Assembly (NCBI RefSeq): GCF_014699035.1
Contig: NZ_JACXAA010000010.1
Coordinates: 226,272 to 290,271, forward strand
Length of the DNA stretch: 64,000 bases
Source of the DNA: Spirosoma validum
GTDB taxonomy: Bacteria > Bacteroidota > Bacteroidia > Cytophagales > Spirosomataceae
Direction of reading: 5' to 3'
The notes beneath the pieces were generated by a model. It worked only from the letters and a program-made list of their open reading frames with translations. It ran no database searches and was not told the origin of the DNA. Positions 8,040 to 16,067 of this stretch are shown piece after piece. Every line of letters starts with the position of its first letter. Position 1 is the first letter of the stretch. The translations under genes and the position numbers were made by a program.

Positions 8040-9017
8040 ATGATTTCTTTCGAGACCATTCAGCAAGCTCACGACCGAATCCGGCCATATATTCATCGGA
8101 CGCCCGTTCTGACCAATCAGACCATCGACGAACTGGCCGGGGCTAAGCTATTTTTTAAGTGTGAAAACTTCCAGAAAATCGGTGCTTTTAAAGCACGGGG
8201 CGGTTTAAATGCCGTGCTGCAGGTAGCGGCCAATAAAGAAGGTAAGGCCATTACAACGCACTCGTCTGGGAATCATGCGCAAGCAGTGGCTTTTGCCGCC
8301 CGACAGGTTGGCTTACCTGCTTACATTGTTATGCCACGTACCGCCCCGCATGTCAAAAAGGCGGCTGTGTTGGGCTACGGTGCCGAAGTGATTGAATGTG
8401 AGCCAACCCTTGAAGCCCGAGAACAGGGCGTCCGTGATGTGATCGAACGAACGGGTGCGGTGCTGGTCCACCCGTTCGATGATGATCGCGTCATCGCCGG
8501 GCAGGCAACCGCGACAAAAGAACTGATTGAGGATGCCGGGATGGAGAAGTACGGCACTGAGCCGGAACGCCGGACCAGACCATTCGATTCAATTTTAGCG
8601 CCCGTTGGCGGGGGAGGGCTGTTGAGTGGCACAGCGCTGACGACACATTACCTGTCGCCAGCAACGCGCGTGGTTGCCGGAGAACCTGAAGGCGCGGCAG
8701 ATGCAATTTTATCGTTCCACAGTGGACGGATTGAGAAAGCCCCCTATATCAACACCATTGCTGATGGCCTGATGACCACGCTCAGTGAGCGAACTCTGGC
8801 GATTATTCGTGAACATGTCGCTGATATTTTAACCGTTTCGGACGCAGAAATTATTGCCGCCATGCGACTGGTTTGGGAGCGGATGAAAATCATTATCGAG
8901 CCATCCTGTGCGGTCCCACTGGCTGTAGTCCTGAAACATAAGGACCAGTTTGCAGGGCAGAAAATCGGTCTTATTTTAACCGGCGGGAATGTCGATTTAG
9001 GAAAACTGCCATTTTAA
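8040..9017 (+). CDS. Fold-type-II PLP enzyme: threonine/serine dehydratase or serine racemase-like
   Basis: A 325-residue cytoplasmic enzyme of the threonine dehydratase / serine racemase / hydroxyaspartate ammonia-lyase family. The PLP lysine is K51 in IGAFKARGG, the substrate loop is SSGNHAQA (about 75-82), and the phosphate-binding loop is GGGGLLSG near residue 190. There is no C-terminal ACT-type regulatory domain, so it is a catabolic or racemase-type form rather than IlvA. Which reaction it performs cannot be read from sequence. A GNAT gene follows after 15 bases and is likely co-transcribed. Confidence 0.9.
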   Translation: MISFETIQQAHDRIRPYIHRTPVLTNQTIDELAGAKLFFKCENFQKIGAFKARGGLNAVLQVAANKEGKAITTHSSGNHAQAVAFAARQVGLPAYIVMPRTAPHVKKAAVLGYGAEVIECEPTLEAREQGVRDVIERTGAVLVHPFDDDRVIAGQATATKELIEDAGMEKYGTEPERRTRPFDSILAPVGGGGLLSGTALTTHYLSPATRVVAGEPEGAADAILSFHSGRIEKAPYINTIADGLMTTLSERTLAIIREHVADILTVSDAEIIAAMRLVWERMKIIIEPSCAVPLAVVLKHKDQFAGQKIGLILTGGNVDLGKLPF

Positions 9018-9032
9018 TTTCAGAACTGACCT

Positions 9033-9440
9033 ATGGTTGCCATCCGTTCTATCGCTCACGAACAGACGTATCCGCTCCGTCACTCAGTGCTTTGGCCCGA
9101 TAAGCCGTTTGATTACGTAAAAGTTGAAAATGATGCTGAAGGACATCATTTTGGTGCATTTGAGGATGACAAGTTAATTGCCGTGATTTCACTATTTGTC
9201 AGCGATGGAGCGGCTCGTTTTCGGAAGTTTGCGGCCCATCCTGACCGTCAGCGACAGGGGATCGGTACGCGCTTGATGAAACACATCATCACCGAAGCCC
9301 GGCATTTAGGTGCTACGACACTCTGGTGCGACGCTCGATTGGACGCGGCTGATTTCTATCGGCGTTTCGACATGAAAGCCGTAAGCGAGGTATTTTACAA
9401 AGGGCCTATTCCGTACGCCAAATTTTCGCGTACCTTGTAA
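9033..9440 (+). CDS. GNAT-family N-acetyltransferase
   Basis: A 135-residue protein with the acetyl-CoA-binding motif A segment FAAHPDRQRQGIGTRLM (Q/RxxGxG/A) in the middle and a C-terminal AADFYRRFDM segment (motif B-like). It should transfer an acetyl group to a small amine or protein, substrate unknown. It starts 15 bases after the PLP enzyme gene on the same strand and probably shares its transcript. Confidence 0.88.
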   Translation: MVAIRSIAHEQTYPLRHSVLWPDKPFDYVKVENDAEGHHFGAFEDDKLIAVISLFVSDGAARFRKFAAHPDRQRQGIGTRLMKHIITEARHLGATTLWCDARLDAADFYRRFDMKAVSEVFYKGPIPYAKFSRTL

Positions 9441-9504
9441 AACTTCTTAATGGCGTGGTACATCCTGATAGACGTATTATCTAACCATAAACCCTTATCA
9501 ACCA

Positions 9505-9870
9505 ATGAAACTGTTTGTAAACTTTCTTTTTCTGATCAGCTTGTCGATGCTGGTCAACGTAGCAAACGCCCAGTCAGCGCCAGCTTCGTCTGCCGATTCA
9601 ACGAAAGCGTATGCCGGTTCATACACGTTTGCCAGTGGTTCGCCTGTTCAAAAATACGTTATCACTGCCGAAAAGGGGGAGATCTATGGCGCTGCCGATG
9701 ACTATGGAAAAAATAAACTGGTTAAACAGGCCAAAGTAGATACGTATAAGTCAACCAGTTCGTATGGTTCGATCATTACGTTTGTTCGGGATGCTACGAC
9801 AAAAGCGGTAACAGGACTGACCATGGCCATTCAGGGAAGTGAATTAACGGCTAAAAAAGACAATCCGTAA
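9505..9870 (+). CDS. Small secreted protein, possibly DUF3471-like
   Basis: A 121-residue protein with a Sec signal (MKLFVNFLFLISLSMLV ... ANAQ, cleavage near residue 22). The mature ~100 residues contain YAGSYTF...VQKYVITAEKGEIYG, reminiscent of the small beta-strand-rich DUF3471 domain that follows some beta-lactamase-like proteins. I cannot confirm the family. It sits between the GNAT and the dehydrogenase genes with 64 and 109 bases either side; the latter gap holds a 7-bp inverted repeat (9905-9911/9918-9924). Confidence 0.75.
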   Translation: MKLFVNFLFLISLSMLVNVANAQSAPASSADSTKAYAGSYTFASGSPVQKYVITAEKGEIYGAADDYGKNKLVKQAKVDTYKSTSSYGSIITFVRDATTKAVTGLTMAIQGSELTAKKDNP

Positions 9871-9979
9871 CTAAACGGCTCATCTATGAGTTGAAGGTTT
9901 ATGTGTATCAACAAGGATTGATACGTAGCAGCTTGCCACGTAACGATCGGTAAAGCACGTAAACACAATTGACTCAACG

Positions 9980-11296
9980 ATGAAAACAACATTTGCTCTG
10001 TCAGCCACTGTGCTGGCTGTAACGATGCTGGCTTGTAGCCAGAAAAAAGAAGCGAACCAGACCGAAACATCGGTTGTTGCCGCCGACACAACCATTGAGC
10101 TGCCTGCGCCATACGCAACCAAATCAGCCAAGAATTTTAGCAACGTAACAGGTTGGTCTGAGGGGGAAACTCCGAAGGCACCCGCTGGATTTGCCGTTAC
10201 GGAATTTGCCCGGGATCTGGCGAGCCCACGCTGGATATACGTAGCGCCCAATGGCGATATTTTCGTTGCCGAGGCCAACACTGAGCGTGATAAACCCAAA
10301 GATATAGCCCTCAATGCTGTTACAGGACGAAACAAGTCGGAACGGACTGGTGCCAGTGCCAACCGCATCACGCTTTTTCGCGACACGAACAAAGACGGAA
10401 AACCTGACCTGAAAGAAGTATTCCTTACGGGTTTGAATCAGCCTTTTGGTATGTTGGTGTTAGGTGACTATTTCTACGCAGCCAATACGGATGGGTTGAT
10501 GCGCTATGATTACAAGCCGGGCCAGACGAAAATAACCGCGCCAGGAAAAAAGATTCTGGATTTGCCAGCTGGTGGTTATAACAATCACTGGACGCGTAAT
10601 TTGCTGGCTAGTCCTGATGGAAAGAAAATTTTTATCACGGTTGGTTCAGGCAGTAATGTGGCTGAACACGGCATTGATAACGAGAAACGTAGAGCGAATA
10701 TCCTGGAAATCAATCCGGACGGCACCGGCGAGCGCATTTATGCCAGCGGCCTGCGAAATCCGGTTGGGATGGATTGGCAGCCCACTACTAAAGTTCTGTA
10801 TACAGCTGTTAATGAACGTGACGAACTGGGCGATGATCTGGTACCTGACTACATGACCAGTGTGAAAGAAGGCGCCTTTTATGGCTGGCCTTACGCTTAT
10901 TTAGGCCCGAACGAAGATCCACGTCGGAAAGGTGAGCGCCCCGATCTGGTCAAAAAGACACTCGTCCCTGATGTTCCCTTAGAATCACATACCGCGTCGC
11001 TCGGACTAGCTTTTTACGACAAAACGGCCTTCCCTGAAAAATACCGGAACGGTGCTTTCATTGGGCAACATGGCTCCTGGAACCGCTCGAAACTCGTAGG
11101 TTATAAAGTTGTGTTTGTGCCGTTTCAGGATGGTAAGCCTGGAAAACCCGAAGATTTTTTGACAGGATTTCTGGCCGGAAATAACAAAGATGTGCATGGT
11201 CGGCCTGTCGGGGTTACCGTGATGCCTGACGGTTCGATGCTGGTTGCCGATGACGCATCAGGCCGCATTTGGCGGGTAGCATCAAGCAAGTCATAA
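9980..11296 (+). CDS. L-sorbosone dehydrogenase-like (PQQ-type beta-propeller) lipoprotein
   Basis: A 438-residue lipoprotein: the signal ends in a lipobox (LACS, Cys19-20 region) followed by acidic/polar residues. The mature part is a six-bladed propeller of the soluble glucose/sorbosone dehydrogenase (GSDH) type, with recognisable segments PNGDIFVAEAN, NHWTRNLLASPDG, ASGLRNPVGMDW and HGSWNRSKLVGYKV. Such proteins oxidise sugars in the periplasm with PQQ, but many homologues lack proven activity. The adjacent isomerase and sugar enzymes fit a periplasmic carbohydrate theme. A strong terminator follows. Confidence 0.87.
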   Translation: MKTTFALSATVLAVTMLACSQKKEANQTETSVVAADTTIELPAPYATKSAKNFSNVTGWSEGETPKAPAGFAVTEFARDLASPRWIYVAPNGDIFVAEANTERDKPKDIALNAVTGRNKSERTGASANRITLFRDTNKDGKPDLKEVFLTGLNQPFGMLVLGDYFYAANTDGLMRYDYKPGQTKITAPGKKILDLPAGGYNNHWTRNLLASPDGKKIFITVGSGSNVAEHGIDNEKRRANILEINPDGTGERIYASGLRNPVGMDWQPTTKVLYTAVNERDELGDDLVPDYMTSVKEGAFYGWPYAYLGPNEDPRRKGERPDLVKKTLVPDVPLESHTASLGLAFYDKTAFPEKYRNGAFIGQHGSWNRSKLVGYKVVFVPFQDGKPGKPEDFLTGFLAGNNKDVHGRPVGVTVMPDGSMLVADDASGRIWRVASSKS

Positions 11297-11318
11297 GAAT
11301 CGAAAGATAAGTAGGTCC

Positions 11319-11380
11319 AAAAGCATCAGTGGCTGACACGCAGGTTTTCACGCCTATGTCAGCCACTGATGCTTTTTTTT
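11319..11380. terminator. Bidirectional intrinsic terminator
   Basis: A 20-bp perfect inverted repeat (11319-11338 and 11357-11376) with an 18-base loop is followed by T8 on the plus strand and preceded by an A-run that serves the minus strand. It separates the convergent sorbosone-dehydrogenase-like and beta-barrel genes. Confidence 0.9.
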
Positions 11381-11398
11381 AGACAACGTTTATGCCTA

Positions 11399-13132
11399 TT
11401 AAAACTGGTACAATAGTCTGGCCCGCAAGCCAACTGTCGTATTTTTCTGCCAGTTGAGGTCTGGTTGTTTCAGCTGTTGGTTACTTTGTATGGGTATGTT
11501 TAGCACGGGGCTAGCCTGTACGACCCAGTGACTACGTTGCCATTCGATCCCCGTAGTTAAGGCAAAATTGCTGACGAGGGCAACCGGTTGACTTCTGGTC
11601 GTATTTATCTCATCAAACCCACGCTGTACTTGAGGCTTTAAAGGCAGTTTTAATATATCGCGGCAGTAGTAAGTTATATTTTCTGAGTTCGTCAGGTTTA
11701 AATACATACCAGCCGTGGGTAAGAAGGTTAAACTCTGATTAATCGGAATTCGATAGCCAAGACTTACCGGTATCTGAAGCCGTATTTGTCGCGTGTCAAT
11801 GTTTAAAATATCCCGCCAGGCATCATTAGGACGGGCAAATTCCTTTCGGAAATCGCGCTCGGTGCGGTCATTGAAATCTTCTTCAGTAATAAATCGGTTC
11901 AGGAACGTAGCCTGACTAAGACCGACGCCCAGCGTCCAGTGCCGCCCAAGTAAAACTTCCGTAAAGACGCCTGCACTCCACAAACGAGAGGTAACTTCTC
12001 CACCCACACCCGCCCGGAAACGAGTTGCTACCTGCTGCACGGGCTGGCTGGCAGGTGTCTGCGCCTGTGTTTGGGCAGGTTCTGCATTAACTACCGTTGT
12101 GCGGGCTGGACGCATTCGTTTCGCCCGCTGGGCCAATGCCGCTCCCCAGTTTATACCTTCAGTCGATAAGGGCAAACTGGCAATTGTCTCGTAGGTCGCC
12201 GAGGTCTCGTTCGTTGTCCCCGCCGTTTCAGTTGGGTTGGCTTTATTATCCCCGACATTCGTATTGGCTACTACGTTTCCCTGATCATCAGCAGAAGTTG
12301 ACGGTAATACGTCGTTACGTCTCGTCTCCCGATTCCGCCCACCCTTCGTCTGACCAATTGAATTTTTTTCGTTTGTAAGCGTATTGGACGGTTTAACAGA
12401 CGTATTAGTCGATTTATTGATTACTGATGATTCGTTATTGGTATTCTTGGCAACAGAAGGAGTAGAGGATACATCATACGATTCCGTTTGTTGGTTTTTA
12501 GTCTGGTTAGTAGGTTGACGCGTAATGACCGGAGAAGCCGTAGGGTTATCAGTAGCGTACCGTTGTTCCGGAGGTGTCTCCGTATGTTGACTAAATCGCT
12601 CGTCACTACGTATCTCCGATCGTACGTCTGCCCTTGTTCGTGATGGTACAGGAACGTAACGAGTAATGTAAACCGTATCCGGACGAACGGCCTGACTCTC
12701 GTTCCGATTCGCTGAAGCCGTTGTTTCCTGTGATTTTTGAGCGGACGTAGTTTTATCCACATGCACTACGTCGGGCTGTACGCGTTCGTTCAGAATCACA
12801 TCCGAACCCGAGACCGATGGGACTGGTGCGGATTGTTTTGTAGCATTCGGATGCAGTTGCCCGATTGTCTGGCGGAGCTGGTTGATTTCCTGCCGCTGCC
12901 AGATACTGAAGGCGATTAAGGCAACTGTGCTGATAGACGCAGCTGCCAGAAGCCATGACTGCCCCGACCAGACACCACCTGAAAATGGGCTATTCGCGCC
13001 AGGGGTGTTAGGCTGGTATAAGTTAGCGTCTTTGAGCGTTGACTGCATCCGCGCCCAATCTTTGTCGGTAAACTCCGGCCGAATACTTTCCAGTTTTCGC
13101 CGGATAATATCGGTAAATCGGTCAGTTTTCAT
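11399..13132 (-). CDS. Sigma-factor-linked membrane protein with C-terminal outer-membrane beta-barrel
   Basis: The 577-residue product has an unusual build. Residues 1-50 (KTDRFTDIIRRKLESIRPEFTDKDW region) resemble the cytoplasmic part of anti-sigma-like proteins; a single transmembrane segment follows at about residues 60-80 (SWLLAAASISTVALIAF). A long Asn/Thr/Ser/Gln-rich linker (about 100-320) leads to a C-terminal barrel-like domain (FRAGVGGEVTSRLWSAGVF ... ending LRARLLYQF). It overlaps the ECF sigma gene by 11 bases, so it probably regulates or is regulated with it. The ATG at 13132 was preferred to a start at 13210 that runs deep into the sigma gene. One chain with both inner-membrane anchor and barrel is odd. 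Confidence 0.75.
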   Translation of the reverse strand: MKTDRFTDIIRRKLESIRPEFTDKDWARMQSTLKDANLYQPNTPGANSPFSGGVWSGQSWLLAAASISTVALIAFSIWQRQEINQLRQTIGQLHPNATKQSAPVPSVSGSDVILNERVQPDVVHVDKTTSAQKSQETTASANRNESQAVRPDTVYITRYVPVPSRTRADVRSEIRSDERFSQHTETPPEQRYATDNPTASPVITRQPTNQTKNQQTESYDVSSTPSVAKNTNNESSVINKSTNTSVKPSNTLTNEKNSIGQTKGGRNRETRRNDVLPSTSADDQGNVVANTNVGDNKANPTETAGTTNETSATYETIASLPLSTEGINWGAALAQRAKRMRPARTTVVNAEPAQTQAQTPASQPVQQVATRFRAGVGGEVTSRLWSAGVFTEVLLGRHWTLGVGLSQATFLNRFITEEDFNDRTERDFRKEFARPNDAWRDILNIDTRQIRLQIPVSLGYRIPINQSLTFLPTAGMYLNLTNSENITYYCRDILKLPLKPQVQRGFDEINTTRSQPVALVSNFALTTGIEWQRSHWVVQASPVLNIPIQSNQQLKQPDLNWQKNTTVGLRARLLYQF

Positions 13133-13724
13133 GATATGGAATCGTAGCTGTTGAGCCAGTCTTAGCGTGGTAGGCTTGTTTGATGAGAAGTTGCAATTTC
13201 TGTCGGGCACGCGCGTAATTCGATCGCACCGTCGCTTCGTTATGGTTCAAAATTCCGGCGATTTCATGCAGGCTGTACCCATCCACTACATGCATCATAA
13301 AAACCGTTCGATACGTTGGGCTGAGTTGCTGCACTAACGCCAGAATCTCTTCGGCGGCAATCTGATCGACAATGTCATCGTTAACCGCCACCTGCTCTCC
13401 CATTTCCAGCGAACTATGCTGATCCTGCCGGTGATTTTTTCGGTAGTGGCTAATGGAAGTGTTAACCAGAATTGTTCGTAGCCAGGCCTTGAAAGGCAAC
13501 GTTTCATCGTAGCTGTCTAAATGCTGAAACGCTTTGAGAAACCCTTCGTTCAGAACATCTTCGGCTTCTTCGACGCTCGATGTGTAGCGGAGACAGATAC
13601 TTTTGGCGTAACCAAAAAATTGTTTGAACAGCGTTCGTTGCGCTCGCGGATCGTTGGCGCGGCAAGCCCGAATGACACTCAGTAAGTCATTGTCGGCGAA
13701 CGTAGACGATTTTCGGAAAAACAA
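13122..13724 (-). CDS. ECF-type RNA polymerase sigma factor
   Basis: A 200-residue group 4 sigma factor. Region 2 is visible from FKQFFGYAKSICLRY through AEDVLNEGFLKAFQHLDSY and PFKAWLRTILVNTSI; region 4 is LSPTYRTVFMMHVVDGYSLHEIAG and the helix-turn-helix NHNEATVRSNYARARQKL. It would recruit RNA polymerase to envelope or stress promoters. The only workable start is TTG at 13724: an in-frame stop lies five codons upstream and no ATG precedes region 2. It overlaps the downstream anti-sigma-like gene by 11 bases. Confidence 0.9.
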   Translation of the reverse strand: MFFRKSSTFADNDLLSVIRACRANDPRAQRTLFKQFFGYAKSICLRYTSSVEEAEDVLNEGFLKAFQHLDSYDETLPFKAWLRTILVNTSISHYRKNHRQDQHSSLEMGEQVAVNDDIVDQIAAEEILALVQQLSPTYRTVFMMHVVDGYSLHEIAGILNHNEATVRSNYARARQKLQLLIKQAYHAKTGSTATIPYHEN

Positions 13725-13786
13725 AGTTCGGGCAGATTAACGTAAACAATCCTGATTACAAAGACACTACGCTTTTCCAACCTATA

Positions 13787-13848
13787 ACGTTGCAGGCCTC
13801 TATCAAGTTATCTTTTTTTATTTGTACTGCCACATTTGTCTGCAACGT
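13787..13848. promoter_or_regulatory. 9-bp inverted repeat in the divergent sigma/SGNH promoter region
   Basis: ACGTTGCAG (13787-13795) and CTGCAACGT (13840-13848) are exact reverse complements, 44 bases apart, in the shared upstream region of the ECF sigma gene and the SGNH-like gene. They could be paired operator half-sites or a leader hairpin; no factor can be named. Confidence 0.35.
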
Positions 13849-13896
13849 AACGTAAAGGCAATAAATGGGTTTACTCACCCCGTTTATTGGTGTGCA

Positions 13897-14607
13897 ATGA
13901 AAGTGTTAGTGATTGGTGATGAACATACCTACGGCTATGGGCTGTCGGGTGGAAAACTAAGCTATTTGGGGCATTTTATCCGTCACATTAGCCGGACGGG
14001 ACAAGATATTTCGGTTGAAGCGTACGCACATTTGACGATGCCACAAATCGCATTGACGCTGGCCCAACTGCCTCTGGATCGCTATGACCTCATCATCCTA
14101 CAGTTCAATCACAACCTGTTGCAGTCTACCAAAAACGATCTGTCGGGTATGCCGCGGGTAGCGATGCCTATTTTGCCTCATCCGCTGGCGCTGGAAAAAC
14201 CAAAAGTCCACGTTACGTTTCTGAATCGTTTAAAAGCGCTTAAAACCGCCTTGCTCTCCATGGTTTGGCCACCCTATGGTTTAGCGGGTATATCGGCTTT
14301 ACTGAAGCAGTTACGTCCTTATCGTCATAATGTATTGTTACTAACCCCGTTGCCACACCGAACGTGGGTTAGCCGATGGCTGCAAAGACAAAGCCGATCT
14401 ATTCTGCTGGAAGAGGCTGATCAACAGATTTTTAGTGTTTTTGATGCCGATTCGGTTATTCAACTTCGGGAAGAGTATTTTCTGCCGAATGATCCTGAAC
14501 ACCTGAGTGCGGTTAGTCATGAGTTGTTAGGCCGCGTACTGTTCGATTTTTACCAATCTGCTCCAACCATTGTCACAGTCCAGTCTGTCCGACGGGAGCA
14601 AGAGTAA
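13897..14607 (+). CDS. SGNH/GDSL-hydrolase-like protein with Ser replaced by Glu
   Basis: A 236-residue protein without a signal peptide. Block I reads VIGDEHTYGYGL, aligning with GDSLTAGYGL of TesA-type SGNH hydrolases but with glutamate (E9) where the nucleophilic serine belongs. The C-terminal block V is D199-P-E-H202, so the Asp/His pair is kept. The middle shows DLIILQFNHN, a block III-like N segment. It may be a non-catalytic or mechanistically different member of the fold. The ATG at 13897 starts directly before the first beta strand; an upstream start at 13822 adds 25 unlikely residues. It is divergent from the sigma gene. Confidence 0.72.
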   Translation: MKVLVIGDEHTYGYGLSGGKLSYLGHFIRHISRTGQDISVEAYAHLTMPQIALTLAQLPLDRYDLIILQFNHNLLQSTKNDLSGMPRVAMPILPHPLALEKPKVHVTFLNRLKALKTALLSMVWPPYGLAGISALLKQLRPYRHNVLLLTPLPHRTWVSRWLQRQSRSILLEEADQQIFSVFDADSVIQLREEYFLPNDPEHLSAVSHELLGRVLFDFYQSAPTIVTVQSVRREQE

Positions 14608-14608
14608 T

Positions 14609-14681
14609 GGTATAACAACTGCGCTGGCATAGTTTGTACCTAGCCATGCCAGTGCAGTCCGTGAAATGCCAGGGTTATACC
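14609..14681. terminator. Nested inverted repeat between convergent genes
   Basis: GGTATAAC (14609-14616) pairs with GTTATACC (14674-14681), enclosing a 13-bp arm pair (14618-14630 and 14646-14658) with one G-U pair. It lies between the SGNH-like gene and the lipoprotein gene, which converge, and probably ends both transcripts. Confidence 0.6.
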
Positions 14682-14686
14682 AATAC

Positions 14687-15265
14687 TTAAGGTAACTTAG
14701 CCTGAAACAATCCATTCTTAAAATTGACTCTCTCAGCCGCATCGGATGTAGACTGGCTACTGTTGTCTCTGAGTAAAGAAACCTCGAACGTACCCTCAAT
14801 TTCACCTCGTTGCAGGTCATATCTGGTAATCCTGATCGTTCCATTCCTGGTTAAGTCTGGTTTGTATTGATCTCGAATTACATCGCCCCCAATTAATGTC
14901 ATAAAACTTACACCTACTTGATTTGTGCTGGCTGAACAGGATTGTTGAGTCGAGACGGTATACACCCCCACAGCTAAAGGTACGCCGATAAATGTAAGCG
15001 ATTGATCTCCGCAATACCCTGCACAAAGGGTAGGAGATTGTAATCGGGCTTTTGGATAGGGTAACTTGTTTTGGATAATGAGGTTAACCGTATTAACCCC
15101 ACTAGGGTCACTGGTAATGCCGTTTCGCCAGGTAGTCGAAAAGCCACCCCAAGCCTGTTCATTCAACACAGCACTTGTATCTCCGCTAAAAGCGGGATCA
15201 GGAGTAGATTTTGAGCACCCCAATAACCCGATCAATAGGATCAAAAGCGACTTCAAGGTCTTCAT
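14687..15265 (-). CDS. Lipoprotein of unknown function (DUF6252-like)
   Basis: A 192-residue lipoprotein: signal MKTLKSLLILLIGLLGC with the lipobox cysteine at residue 17, then SKSTPDPAFS. The mature part is beta-strand rich, beginning NEQAWGGFSTTWRNG and containing three cysteines (TLCAGYCGD and QSCSAS), with GEIEGTFEVSLL near the end. This resembles Bacteroidota lipoproteins with a 'small beta-sandwich describing nutrient or crystal-like values' profile, but I cannot name the function. It is monocistronic. Confidence 0.72.
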   Translation of the reverse strand: MKTLKSLLILLIGLLGCSKSTPDPAFSGDTSAVLNEQAWGGFSTTWRNGITSDPSGVNTVNLIIQNKLPYPKARLQSPTLCAGYCGDQSLTFIGVPLAVGVYTVSTQQSCSASTNQVGVSFMTLIGGDVIRDQYKPDLTRNGTIRITRYDLQRGEIEGTFEVSLLRDNSSQSTSDAAERVNFKNGLFQAKLP

Positions 15266-15720
15266 AAATATGTTTTCCTGGGTAGACCGAAATCAAGCGG
15301 TAAGCGTTGGCATTCCCTATTGTACAGAGATTGTAAGTGTGGTAAAACCTGATACTCATCATGTCTTCGGCTGATGAGTATTTTTTTTGTTACGTTTTCA
15401 GTCATAGGCTGAGTGGTCTAATTGAACGATTTTTGTTACTATTTCACGAACCAGCATAAAGGTTTGGTTATCACGTAGCAAGCAGCACTGAGCCTTTATT
15501 GATTCTAATGCTGCCTGCGCGTTGAAACTAACGGTCTGCGAAAGGGAAAACGTAGTGACTGGGACCGCACAGTTAGGCTTGCCGGTTCAGATGTGCGTTT
15601 ACTTACTTCGTTCTCTTAAAATGAGGTTCTTTGCTATACACTATTTTTTGATCGTCAGCAAGGACCAACCTTGAAGAGTTGGGGATACTCTCAATTTCTA
15701 GTCATTAAATTATACTCAAC
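15266..15720. other. 455-base intergenic region with an orphan terminator
   Basis: No convincing gene lies here. The left part carries a plus-strand terminator (15352-15388) with no plus-strand protein gene before it, so a short RNA starting between about 15270 and 15340 is possible. The rest is unremarkable leader of the 103-residue protein gene, with one ACGTAGC word near 15473. Confidence 0.5.
15352..15388 (+). terminator. Intrinsic terminator without an obvious upstream gene
   Basis: ATACTCATC (15352-15360) pairs with GATGAGTAT (15373-15381) around a 12-base loop and is followed by T8. It is oriented on the plus strand, yet the nearest gene on its left is on the minus strand. Confidence 0.75.
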
Positions 15721-16032
15721 ATGAAACGCTTTTCAGTATTATATCTGCTCAACGAGCACTTTCATCATATTGGCTGTCGAACGCAGGCCGAGGCTGAATC
15801 ACTTCTGCAACGGCTTTTGATGGATTCAAGACGAATTCCGGTGGGCATTTACGATGCCAAGACTGAACTCTTCGCCTGGGAACCCCTTCGCCAGCGGGCC
15901 TATAACCAGTCCGGTATTGGCGAGCAAGGGAAGCTGGGTGATCAGATCATAACTATTGCTGAAGCCTTGCGCCATGGAAATTCGAGTGGGCAAAGCTTAG
16001 TTAACGTTCAGAAAACCAGCTTTTTCGCCTGA
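15721..16032 (+). CDS. Small hypothetical protein
   Basis: A 103-residue soluble protein starting MKRFSVLYLLNEHFHH, with a central segment RIPVGIYDAKTELFAWEP and a polar C-terminus. No signal peptide, membrane segment or metal motif is seen. The mixed alpha/beta pattern and good start codon support a real gene, but I do not recognise a family. It converges on the GH88 gene with 35 bases between. Confidence 0.65.
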   Translation: MKRFSVLYLLNEHFHHIGCRTQAEAESLLQRLLMDSRRIPVGIYDAKTELFAWEPLRQRAYNQSGIGEQGKLGDQIITIAEALRHGNSSGQSLVNVQKTSFFA

Positions 16033-16067
16033 ATACTAGGTGGGATAGGGTTCTAATAGATCGTTAG

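Noticed and set aside
15389..15720. A tRNA-like stretch around GGCTGAGTGGTCTAATTG
   Set aside because: No acceptor stem, anticodon arm or T-loop can be built around it.
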